From positions 1-51,036 of the forward strand of contig JAIXYM010000109.1 of the NCBI GenBank assembly GCA_027490255.1: 51,036 nucleotides of DNA, in the 5' to 3' direction. Shown here piece after piece: positions 16,890 to 24,520 of this stretch. The notes below the pieces were generated by a model. That model did no database searches and was not told the DNA's origin. It saw only the letters and a program-made list of their open reading frames with translations. Every line of letters begins with the position of its first letter. The first letter of the stretch is position 1. This stretch comes from Oxalobacteraceae bacterium. Its GTDB lineage: Bacteria > Pseudomonadota > Gammaproteobacteria > Burkholderiales > Burkholderiaceae_D. Both the position numbers and the translations under genes were made by a program.

Positions 16890-17129
16890 CTGGAGGTGGG
16901 AATTTTCGGAGAAAAGACAGTTAATTATTGGTTTACTAATTTTTTGATTTCAATTGATTGACATTGGTAAATTTATAATCTCGATCGTTGCATTTACATT
17001 GACCATTTTCCCAAATCCCTCGAAACTCAGTGCGCGCATATAAAGTATGTGCATTTGTTAGAAAAAACAGGCGGCTGACAGGCACTGCCAGCGCTCAAAA
17101 GATGTATTTACGGGGGAGTTGTAGAGGGA

Positions 17130-17840
17130 ATGGGCGATTACACCAATATGTCCGCGTATTACGACCTGATCATGACGTCAGGCTATTACGATTATCAGAA
17201 AATTGTAGAAAACATCACTCGGGACAACAGCTTTGGTAGCGTGCTCGAAATCGGCTGCGGTACCGGGCTCATCCTCGAAGAGTTGGGACAACGACAGCCG
17301 CATGCGGAAATCATGGGGGTTGATCTGACCGAGGCCATGTTGTCGATTGCTTCCGACCGCTTGCAACAGTTTCCGAATATTTCACTCTCGCTTGAAAACG
17401 TCACCGATTTCGATCTCAAGAAAAGTTACGACCTCGCTTTTTCCTATGGCGGCGTATGGTACTTCGTCGTCGATGGTGACAATGAACCCTTTCTGGTCAG
17501 TCATCTGTATCAGGCAGAGGACAATCATCAGGGCTTGGCGCGCGTGGGCAGTCATGTCAACACAGGCGGACGTCTGCTGCTGGGCATACAGGGCCCGCAT
17601 CATGATTATGAAAAATCGGTCTCGAACGGCATGCTCTATTCGCAAAAAATCGAGCCTGCCGAGCATGGCTTCGTCAAGCATTACTATCTTGCCGAAGATA
17701 CCCTTGTTGTGATGTCACAGACGATCAACTACCGTACCTATACTTGGTCCGAGGCAGTGGCGCTGCTGTCTGCGCATGGCTTCGAGCATGATGCTCAAGC
17801 AGAAAAATCCAGTCACTTCATCGCATTTAGGAAGGTTTGA
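17130..17840 (+). CDS. SAM-dependent methyltransferase
   Basis: A class I methyltransferase of 236 residues: motif I VLEIGCGTGLI (about residues 38-48), acidic strand end MGVDLTEAML (about 62-71), motif II/III around DLAFSYGGVWYFV and GGRLLLGI. The N-terminal YYDLIMTSGYYDYQ is typical of small-molecule methyltransferases. ATG 17130 follows GGGGGAG. It is the first gene of an operon with a beta-hydroxyacid dehydrogenase and a class III aminotransferase, so a small hydroxy- or amino-acid substrate is plausible. The substrate is not known. Confidence 0.85.
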   Translation: MGDYTNMSAYYDLIMTSGYYDYQKIVENITRDNSFGSVLEIGCGTGLILEELGQRQPHAEIMGVDLTEAMLSIASDRLQQFPNISLSLENVTDFDLKKSYDLAFSYGGVWYFVVDGDNEPFLVSHLYQAEDNHQGLARVGSHVNTGGRLLLGIQGPHHDYEKSVSNGMLYSQKIEPAEHGFVKHYYLAEDTLVVMSQTINYRTYTWSEAVALLSAHGFEHDAQAEKSSHFIAFRKV

Positions 17841-17847
17841 TCGGGTC

Positions 17848-18792
17848 ATGAACGCTTCCAGCGGTACAGGCGCGGATAAGCCGCGTCTTTTCTTTGTCGG
17901 TGTGGGCAACATGGGCAATCCCATGGCGGCTAATCTCATTCGCGCCGGATACCCTCTCTGCGTATTTGATAAATCACCCGACAAGACAGCCAACCTCGTC
18001 AGCATGGGCGCGCGCGCCGTGGCGAGTCTTGCCGAGGGTGCTGGGCAATGCGATGTCGTGATTACCTCATTGCCCGGTCCACCCCAAGTGCGTGAGGTTA
18101 TGTTCGGTGACCAGGGGCTGCTCGCTTTGCTTCCGCGTGGCGCAACGATCATCGACACCACCACCAGTGCGGCTGATCTGGCGCGAGAGTTAAACGATCA
18201 AGCACAGCAGCGGGGTATTGATTATCTCGAAGCGCCAATCACGAATGCGATTGATGCAGCGGCCGAGGGTAGGTTGTCGATCTTTGTTGGCGGTGATGCG
18301 CAGTGCTTCGCGAAACACAAGCCCATCTTCGATGTGTTGGGCAATAAGGTTTTTCATGTCGGTGCGCATGGCAATGGCGCCACCATTAAGCTGCTGACTA
18401 ATCTGCTCTGGTTTGTCAGTGCCGCGGCGATAGGTGAGGGACTGATGTTAGGCGCAAAGGCCGGTGTGCCGCTCGAGACGGTCTGGGAAGCGATCAAATC
18501 CAGCGCGGGTAATAGCTGGGTGGCCGAGCATGATGTGCCATCGATCTTTGCAGGCCACTACGATCCGAGTTTTTCACTGGCGCTGTGCTGCAAGGATCTG
18601 GGTCTGGTCAATGAGATCGCGCGCAGTCAGGGCTATGAGCTTACTATGGGTAAATTTGTCGAGTCACTCTTTCGCGAAGCGATGGCAAAATACGGCGAGT
18701 CCGCAGCCGAGCTGCATGTGGTGAAGCTGCTTGAAGAGCGTGCTGGTTTGCTGTTGCGACCGCCGCATGGGCAACCACCCGCAGCCAACTGA
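17848..18792 (+). CDS. Beta-hydroxyacid dehydrogenase (3-hydroxyisobutyrate dehydrogenase-like)
   Basis: The nucleotide-binding motif VGVGNMGNPMAANLIRAGY, followed by the conserved catalytic-lysine segment GNGATIKLLTNLLW, places the protein in the beta-hydroxyacid dehydrogenase family, which oxidises 3-hydroxy acids with NAD(P)+. Where most members have the substrate-binding DAPVSGG motif, this protein has EAPITNA, so the SGG that holds the substrate carboxylate is replaced by TNA. I chose ATG 17848 because it aligns with the family's N-terminus; the frame is open to an ATG at 17776 inside the previous gene. The gene lies 7 bp after the methyltransferase gene and 13 bp before the aminotransferase gene. 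Confidence 0.88.
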   Translation: MNASSGTGADKPRLFFVGVGNMGNPMAANLIRAGYPLCVFDKSPDKTANLVSMGARAVASLAEGAGQCDVVITSLPGPPQVREVMFGDQGLLALLPRGATIIDTTTSAADLARELNDQAQQRGIDYLEAPITNAIDAAAEGRLSIFVGGDAQCFAKHKPIFDVLGNKVFHVGAHGNGATIKLLTNLLWFVSAAAIGEGLMLGAKAGVPLETVWEAIKSSAGNSWVAEHDVPSIFAGHYDPSFSLALCCKDLGLVNEIARSQGYELTMGKFVESLFREAMAKYGESAAELHVVKLLEERAGLLLRPPHGQPPAAN

Positions 18793-18805
18793 TCCAACAC
18801 CAACT

Positions 18806-20152
18806 ATGCAAGATTTCAGCAAACCCGGAGCACGCCAAAAGCTGTTGATGGCCGAGGCGCATCGGCACATGCCGCAGGGCGTCGCCGAGAACTATCGCTA
18901 CTGGGGTGACGAGCGTACTGTGTTTGTGGATAACGCCAAAGGCTGTCGAATTACTGATTGTGATGGCAGAACCTGGGTAGATTTTCGTTTGGGTTATGGC
19001 CCCATCATTCTCGGCTATCGCGACGAACGCGTTGACGCTGCCGTGATCAAGCAGATCACGCAAGGTGGCACATTATCCGGCTTTGCGACAGAACTCGATA
19101 CGGAAGTGGTCAAGCAGATCAAGGCCATGTGTCCGCAGATCGAAAAAATGCGCTTTGCTAATTCCGGCACTGAGGCAGTGATGGGTGCGGTACGCACCGC
19201 GCGCGGCTACACACGCCGTGATCGGGTGGTCATTGTCGAAGGCGGTTTCCACGGACTGTATGACGAGATGATGTGGAAATCCGATATCGAACACTGGGAC
19301 CCGCAGGGCAGGGTGGCACCGGCGGTGATTCCGTTTGGTGGCGGTATTCCGCAGCGTGCACGAGATCTGGTTGATCTCATCGTGCTCAATGATCATCAGA
19401 TGCTTGAGCATTTGTTTGCGCAGCAGGGCGAACAAATCGCGTGTGTCGTGCTCGAACCTATCATCGGCAATGCGGGCAGTATCTCTGCCACGCCCGAATG
19501 GCTGCAGCGCCTGCGTGATTTATGTACAAAGCACGGCACGATGCTGATCATTGATGAAGTCAAGACAGGATTTCGTGTCGCCAAAGGTGGTGCGCAGGCT
19601 TTGTATGGCATCTATGCGGATCTGACGACCTATGCCAAGGCCATGGGTAATGGTTATCCGGTAGCGGCCTTTGGTGGGCGGGCCGAGGTCATGGATGTGG
19701 TGGGTTCGAACAAGGGTGGGGTAGTACATGGCGGTACCTATACCGCCAATCTGGTCGCGCTGTCGGCAGCGCACGCAACGCTAAAGATTTTGGATCAAAC
19801 GGATGCACTAGCGACGATTAATCGGGTGGGTGACGAGATTCGTGCGTTGTTGGGGCGAGTGTTTACGGCAGCAGGCGTTGAGCATGCATTTGCCGGGCCA
19901 CCAGCCATGCTGGGCATTCATTTCACACCGGATGTGCCACAGAGTTATCGCGACTGGCGCGTGACCAACAGCGATCTCTATCGCGATTTTGCGTGGAAGT
20001 TGATTGATTACGGTGTGATGCTCGAACCGGATTCGCGTGAGCCATGGTTCCTGTGCGAAGCCCATGCCGATGTCGATCTCAGTTGGCTGGAAGAGGTAGC
20101 AACACGCGCCATGCGTGAAGCCTGCGAGGCGTCAGTACGGCAAAGTCGCTGA
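18806..20152 (+). CDS. Class III PLP aminotransferase (glutamate-1-semialdehyde aminomutase-like)
   Basis: The 448-residue enzyme has the class III aminotransferase layout: SGTEAVMGAVRTARGYTRRD for cofactor phosphate binding, VEGGFHG, the aspartate motif LIIDEVKTGFR and the PLP lysine in TTYAKAMGNGYPVAAFGG. The closest pattern is glutamate-1-semialdehyde aminomutase-like enzymes, though the operon (methyltransferase, hydroxyacid dehydrogenase) points to a secondary catabolic or biosynthetic role rather than haem synthesis. ATG 18806 aligns with family N-termini. The gene ends 4 bp from the convergent next gene. The substrate is unknown. Confidence 0.87.
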   Translation: MQDFSKPGARQKLLMAEAHRHMPQGVAENYRYWGDERTVFVDNAKGCRITDCDGRTWVDFRLGYGPIILGYRDERVDAAVIKQITQGGTLSGFATELDTEVVKQIKAMCPQIEKMRFANSGTEAVMGAVRTARGYTRRDRVVIVEGGFHGLYDEMMWKSDIEHWDPQGRVAPAVIPFGGGIPQRARDLVDLIVLNDHQMLEHLFAQQGEQIACVVLEPIIGNAGSISATPEWLQRLRDLCTKHGTMLIIDEVKTGFRVAKGGAQALYGIYADLTTYAKAMGNGYPVAAFGGRAEVMDVVGSNKGGVVHGGTYTANLVALSAAHATLKILDQTDALATINRVGDEIRALLGRVFTAAGVEHAFAGPPAMLGIHFTPDVPQSYRDWRVTNSDLYRDFAWKLIDYGVMLEPDSREPWFLCEAHADVDLSWLEEVATRAMREACEASVRQSR

Positions 20153-20156
20153 GCAA

Positions 20157-20537
20157 TCAGGCAGACAAATCGACCAGCACACCAAAATCATCCCGCGTGG
20201 AGTGGCGGGGTGCTGCCACGGGCATGCTGGATATCGGCTTTGCAAAAATGATCTGATTCTGCCCGTAGATTTCCTCAATCACCCGCTGTGCACCTGAGAG
20301 ATTGCCACTAACAAGTGCATGACCGACTCGCTGGAAATAGCTATCAGCCAGCGCTGGATTGAAATCCACCAGGTCTTGGTAGCAGGCGCGTGCGTCCGGT
20401 AGGTTTCCCGATTTGAGTGCTGCGATCAGTGCCTTGAGCTTCTCTTGATGCTGACTACGGCGGTTCCCGCCGGAGTTGCCGTTCCCGGAATGCCGCGAGG
20501 CTATCGAATCAATTTCCCGCCCGAGTTCGATACTCAT
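20157..20537 (-). CDS. Small soluble protein with two TPR-like repeats
   Basis: A 126-residue soluble protein. Two related stretches, ALIAALKSGNLPDARACYQ and GHALVSGNLSGAQRVIEEI, look like degenerate tetratricopeptide-type helical hairpins. The N-terminal part is Gly/Asn/Arg-rich (SGNGNSGGNRR), probably a flexible linker. ATG at 20537 is preceded on the minus strand by AAAGGAG, a strong ribosome-binding site. It stands alone, convergent with the aminotransferase gene. Function unknown. Confidence 0.72.
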   Translation of the reverse strand: MSIELGREIDSIASRHSGNGNSGGNRRSQHQEKLKALIAALKSGNLPDARACYQDLVDFNPALADSYFQRVGHALVSGNLSGAQRVIEEIYGQNQIIFAKPISSMPVAAPRHSTRDDFGVLVDLSA

Positions 20538-20853
20538 GATATTGCTCCTTTACTAATGTGGCTTTGCTTCCCCTCTCGTTGCCAGTTATCTTGAATATCG
20601 ACAGTTTTGCCGCTTTCTGCAGCGGCTGCGGCTTTAAAAATCGCCTCATGGGCAATATGTTTTCTCATATGTAGTCAATAAATCTCCTTTTATTTCAATA
20701 AGTTAAGATGTTGATATTGCATTTATTGGAATAAGTGCCGATTTTTTGACGATTATTTGGCCTGTTTATTGCTTATATAGGTTCAAGGCCAGGTGGGGCT
20801 ATCTGAATAATCTCACCGGCATTGATTGGACAAGGCAATAAAGGAGAGAACAC
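20538..20853. other. Divergent intergenic region, 316 bp, no gene
   Basis: No open frame here looks coding. The region is AT-rich towards 20660-20780 and serves two divergent genes. The right half carries a sigma-54-like promoter (listed separately); the left half contains a GC-rich alternating stretch (about 20615-20635) with short inverted repeats. Nothing else is recognised. Confidence 0.7.
20757..20774 (+). promoter_or_regulatory. Candidate sigma-54 (-24/-12) promoter
   Basis: TTGGCCTGTTTATTGCTT has the invariant GG and GC with exactly ten bases between, and TTGGC and TTGC blocks matching the sigma-54 consensus (mismatches in the central CA). It would start transcription about 70 bp before ATG 20854. 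Upstream activator sites were not identified. Confidence 0.5.
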
Positions 20854-21051
20854 ATGAATCAGGCAATGACGCAGTCAGGTAACTTTGTTTATCCCGAATT
20901 ACCCAAGCAGGGCATCAGGCCCCGGCGCTCATCGACCGGTGGCGTACAGGACATTTGGCGCCAGCATGGCTGGGTGCCGCCCACGGAGTACCAAAAAGAT
21001 TTTCGGTCATCGCTGAAAACAACCGCGCATCTGGTACCGCAAATGTATTGA
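20854..21051 (+). CDS. Small unknown protein with own promoter and terminator
   Basis: A 65-residue soluble, basic protein (NFVYPELPKQGIRPRRSS, DIWRQHGWVPPTEYQ) with no signal peptide or membrane segment. ATG 20854 follows AAAGGAGAG, an excellent ribosome-binding site, and an intrinsic terminator lies 39 bp after the stop, so it is a monocistronic transcript of about 330 nt. A sigma-54-like promoter lies upstream. No family is recognised. These expression signals are the main support that it is real. Confidence 0.68.
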   Translation: MNQAMTQSGNFVYPELPKQGIRPRRSSTGGVQDIWRQHGWVPPTEYQKDFRSSLKTTAHLVPQMY

Positions 21052-21089
21052 TCGTCTCCCCTGGTCTTCTCCCCCGAAGGCATAGGATT

Positions 21090-21117
21090 AGCCCGCTGTT
21101 ATGGCGGGCTTTTTTTG
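21090..21117 (+). terminator. Intrinsic terminator after small gene
   Basis: AGCCCGC (21090-21096) pairs with GCGGGCT (21104-21110) around loop TGTTATG, followed by a run of T from 21111. Confidence 0.92.
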
Positions 21118-21182
21118 TCTGCGACTTTCCTCCGTACGTTCATCTGCTGATTCGGAAATAAAGCCATGCTAGACTGGTTTCC

Positions 21183-21536
21183 ATGAGCAAGATGACATCA
21201 GCATCAATCGATCCCCTCACCGCGAATGCGGCTCAGGTATTCCTTGAGCGGATAGCGGGGCAATTTCCCGTGGATCACGCAATCCTCTACGGTAGCCGCG
21301 CTCGGCATACCCACCGTCCGGATAGCGATGCAGATCTTGCCATTATCATGAAGGAGCAAACTGGTAATAGGTCCGAGATGGCTATCGCCATGGCGGGAAT
21401 CGCATTCGACGTGTTGCTTGACACCGGCGTTCTGGTGCAGGCCTTGCCTTTATCGCGCGACGAGCTGGCGCATCCGGAGCAGTTCAGCAATCCGGCTTTG
21501 ATCGACAATATTCGCCGCGAGGGTATTCGGCTGTGA
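21183..21536 (+). CDS. MNT-type nucleotidyltransferase (antitoxin-like)
   Basis: A 117-residue minimal nucleotidyltransferase: GSRAR (37-41) and the SDADL acid pair (about 48-52) form the active-site motif. Such proteins are the antitoxin half of HEPN/MNT toxin-antitoxin pairs and in characterised cases modify the HEPN toxin by adding nucleotides. The stop codon overlaps the GTG start of a HEPN gene (GTGA), the standard order of these loci, but that gene is broken here, so this MNT gene may be an orphan. ATG 21183 fits the family N-terminus. Confidence 0.85.
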   Translation: MSKMTSASIDPLTANAAQVFLERIAGQFPVDHAILYGSRARHTHRPDSDADLAIIMKEQTGNRSEMAIAMAGIAFDVLLDTGVLVQALPLSRDELAHPEQFSNPALIDNIRREGIRL

Positions 21537-21811
21537 GTTCAGCGCTCACTCCTGCAAAATATATCGACAAGGCAGAGCGAGCTCTTCAAGCCGCTCGTTT
21601 ACTTGACGCAGCGGGAGAGGTCGAGGGCGCATGCAACCGAGCGTACTACGCAATGTAAGACGCTGCAGTAAAGAAAGCCGAAATCTTTGTTGCCGCTATT
21701 CGTGGGATGTTGTCTCTGGACGACTGAAGCCCTGAAACAATTCATGGCCCTAAACTGACAGCAAATCAGTCGTACTTTTGCCCGCATCTTTCCTTTCGTC
21801 ACAAAGATTAA
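21533..21811 (+). pseudogene. Decayed HEPN-domain toxin gene
   Basis: From GTG 21533 the frame reads a HEPN N-terminus (YIDKAERALQAARLL, then EGACNRAYYAM), matching the conserved RAYYAMF motif, but a TAA at 21656-21658 stands where the Phe codon is expected. The same frame continues with DAAVKKAEIFVA, meets a TGA at 21725-21727, goes on with ETIHGPKL, which resembles the later KTHxG motif, and ends with TAA at 21809-21811. Two in-frame stops and a missing C-terminal part show loss of function. Nucleotide sequencing error cannot explain both stops easily, but should be ruled out. Confidence 0.82.
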
Positions 21812-21857
21812 ATTGCAGATTCTGGGATAATGTGCACGCTTTTCATTTTTTGAAAAA

Positions 21858-23327
21858 ATGCCATTACTACCCATCCATATTCGCGTTCGGTACGCGGCTC
21901 TATCACTCCTGCTGTCCATGCAACTGAGTGGGTGCGTCAATATCAGCGCGCTACTGCCAGCGGCCAAGCCTGATCTGGCTCCTCCCGCGCAGTGGATCGC
22001 CCCCATGCCCGGTGAGGGCGCTTTGGCACATGATGGGCAAGTGTCGGCGCTGGCAGACTGGTGGCGGCAGCAGCAAGACCCGCTGCTGATTGATCTGATC
22101 GGTGCGGCGCAAAACGTGAGTAGTAGTGTCAGTGCTGCCCGCTTAAGGATCGAACAAGCGAATGCAGAGCGACTCGTGGCGGATGGCTCACTGCTGCCGA
22201 CTCTCGATGCTGGCGTCAGTGCGCAGCGCCGCAGCGCGTTTCCGCCTTTCCCCGGTGGTAATGTTTACCAGGGCTCGTTGCAGGCCAGTTGGGAGATTGA
22301 CCTGTTTGGCGCAAACCGATTGGCGCGCGACGCGGCGCAGCGCCGCGCACAAGGTGCTGAGGCCAACTGGCACGAGGCGCGCGTCTCGGTGGCAGCAGAG
22401 ACGGCCAATCAGTACTACGCCTTGCGGGGCTGCAGGCGTTTGCTGACGGTTGTAGAAGCCGATGCAGCCTCACGCACAGAGATCACGCGTTTGACTGAGC
22501 TGGCGGTTAAAGCTGGATTTCAGCCTCCGGCAAATTCAGCGCTGGCGCGGGCCAGTGCGGCAGAGGGACGCAGCCGAGTCACCGCGCTGCGTGCGCAGTG
22601 CGATGTGGATATCAAAGCACTGGTCATGTTGACCGGTCTTGATGAACCCGATCTGCGCGCCAAGCTCGACAGCGTGCCCGCCACACTGCCGCTCCCGACT
22701 CCGGTACCCCTGGCTCAGCTTCCTGCGGCCACGCTGGCGCAACGTCCTGACATTTACGCAGCTGCACAGGAGGTCGCTGCCGCCAGCAACGATGTCGGTA
22801 GTGTAGAAGCGCGACGTTACCCGCGACTATCGCTATCCGGAACCATTGGTCGTAATCGATTTGAGACCAGCGATGGCGCATTCAACTTGAACAGCTGGAC
22901 GGTGGGTCCGGTTGCCCTGAGTCTGCCTATCTTTGATGGCAATCGGCGACGCGCCAATGTGGCTGCGGCGGTGGCGCGTTATGAAGAGGCCGCTAATGTG
23001 TATCGCGCCACCGTACGCCGCGCAGTACGTGAGGTCGAAGAGAGTTTGGTTAATCTCGATAGCATCGCGGCGCGCAGCGATGATGCAAAGATCGCCATCG
23101 ACGGTTTCATGATCTCGCTCGATGCTGCCCAGCGGCGCTACGAAAAAGGTTTTGACAGTTTGATCGATCTGGAAGAAGCGCGTCGCAGCAAACTCGGCGC
23201 AGAGACCGCATTGGTCAGTCTGCAGCGTGAACGTATTGCAGCGTGGATCGCCTTGTACCGCGCCGCTGGCGGTGGCTGGCAATCGCCAACATCATCAGAT
23301 AAAAATCTCTCAGAGTCGAAGCCATGA
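21858..23327 (+). CDS. RND efflux outer-membrane factor (OprM/NodT family lipoprotein)
   Basis: A 489-residue outer-membrane channel subunit of a tripartite efflux pump. The signal peptide ends in the lipobox LSGC. Typical OprM/NodT features are DWWRQQQDPLLIDLI near the start, SLQASWEIDLFGANR, a repeated second half with LPAATLAQRPDIYAAAQEVAAA and YPRLSLSG, and LIDLEEARRS near the end. It is the first gene of the pump operon and overlaps the adaptor gene by ATGA. ATG 21858 lies near a poly-A stretch; no strong Shine-Dalgarno site is seen. Confidence 0.93.
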   Translation: MPLLPIHIRVRYAALSLLLSMQLSGCVNISALLPAAKPDLAPPAQWIAPMPGEGALAHDGQVSALADWWRQQQDPLLIDLIGAAQNVSSSVSAARLRIEQANAERLVADGSLLPTLDAGVSAQRRSAFPPFPGGNVYQGSLQASWEIDLFGANRLARDAAQRRAQGAEANWHEARVSVAAETANQYYALRGCRRLLTVVEADAASRTEITRLTELAVKAGFQPPANSALARASAAEGRSRVTALRAQCDVDIKALVMLTGLDEPDLRAKLDSVPATLPLPTPVPLAQLPAATLAQRPDIYAAAQEVAAASNDVGSVEARRYPRLSLSGTIGRNRFETSDGAFNLNSWTVGPVALSLPIFDGNRRRANVAAAVARYEEAANVYRATVRRAVREVEESLVNLDSIAARSDDAKIAIDGFMISLDAAQRRYEKGFDSLIDLEEARRSKLGAETALVSLQRERIAAWIALYRAAGGGWQSPTSSDKNLSESKP

Positions 23328-24520
23328 TTCCCTTGCACCTGATCTCACAGTTCTCGCGTCAACTTCCGCGACCGACAATCGCGAGCTTGTCCATTCTGCT
23401 GGTACTCGCCGTGTCGCTTTTACTCACCCCCATCAGTAAGGCGAATGACAAAGCGGCAAGCAACAAGCCGCCATCAAATGCGAAGGCGGCATTGACCGTC
23501 AGTACAGCGCGCCCGCAGCTCACCCGTCTCTCTCAGACGCTGGCTGCCAACGGCGATATCGCCGCCTGGCAGGAGGCAAGTATCGGTAGCGAGGCTAATG
23601 GGCTGCGCTTGACCGAGGTGTTAGTGAATGTTGGTGATGTTGTACGTGTCGGGCAAACCATTGCGCGCTTCTCCGACGAGACCATACAAGCAGATCTTGC
23701 CCAGGCCAACGCCACTTTGCTGGAGGCTCAGGCGACACTTGCCGAAGCAAGCTCGAATGCCGAGCGAGCTCGATCCTTGATAAATACCGGTGCCATCAGC
23801 ACTCAGCAGATCAATCAATTTCTGACCGGAGAGCAAACTGCGCGTGCTCGCGTCGCAGCGGCAGAGGCATCGGTCAGTGCACAAAAAATGCGACTGAAGT
23901 TCACACAATTACTCGCGCCGGACAGCGGTGTAATTTCCGCACGCAGTGCGACCGTTGGTGCAGTTGTCGCAAGCGGCACCGAGCTATTTCGAATGATCCG
24001 CAAGGGTAGGTTGGAGTGGCGCGCTGAGGTGATGGCGAGCGAGCTCTCACGCATACGCATCGGCTCTGGCGTCACGGTAGCAGTAGCAAATGGCACGCGC
24101 TTGAACGGTAGGGTGCGAATGATCGGCCCCACCGTTAACCCGCAAAATCGATCAGCGCTGGTCTATGTTGATTTACTTCCCGGTCCTTTGGGTGAAGCAG
24201 CCGCCAAACCCGGTATGTTTGCGCGCGGCGAATTCATGCTTGGCAGTGGCAACGGTGTCACGCTACCGCAGCAGGCAGTGGTCGTGCGCGATGGCTTTAG
24301 CTATGTATTTCAGATCAAGCCCGATGGGCGCGTGGCGCAGCTGAAGGTGAAGACGGGTCGGTACCTGCAGGACCAGGTTGAGATTACCGATGGCGTTTCT
24401 CTGCAAGACGAGATTGTGGTGGCCGGTGCTGGTTTCTTGAACGATGGTGATCTGGTGCGTGTTACCCGTAGTAATTCGGTAGAGCGTGACAACAAGCGCG
24501 AGACAAAGGTCGCTCAGTGA
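23324..24520 (+). CDS. RND efflux periplasmic adaptor (membrane fusion protein)
   Basis: The 398-residue adaptor begins with a membrane/signal segment (about 20-38) and shows the adaptor order: lipoyl half-motifs around VNVGDVVRVGQTIARFSD and FTQLLAPDSGVISARSATVG, an alpha-hairpin (residues about 125-190), a beta-barrel and a membrane-proximal domain with VVVRDGFSYVFQIKPDGRV. It links the RND pump to the outer-membrane factor. It overlaps both flanking genes (ATGA with the factor, GTGA with the pump), so the three subunits are translationally coupled. Confidence 0.93.
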   Translation: MIPLHLISQFSRQLPRPTIASLSILLVLAVSLLLTPISKANDKAASNKPPSNAKAALTVSTARPQLTRLSQTLAANGDIAAWQEASIGSEANGLRLTEVLVNVGDVVRVGQTIARFSDETIQADLAQANATLLEAQATLAEASSNAERARSLINTGAISTQQINQFLTGEQTARARVAAAEASVSAQKMRLKFTQLLAPDSGVISARSATVGAVVASGTELFRMIRKGRLEWRAEVMASELSRIRIGSGVTVAVANGTRLNGRVRMIGPTVNPQNRSALVYVDLLPGPLGEAAAKPGMFARGEFMLGSGNGVTLPQQAVVVRDGFSYVFQIKPDGRVAQLKVKTGRYLQDQVEITDGVSLQDEIVVAGAGFLNDGDLVRVTRSNSVERDNKRETKVAQ

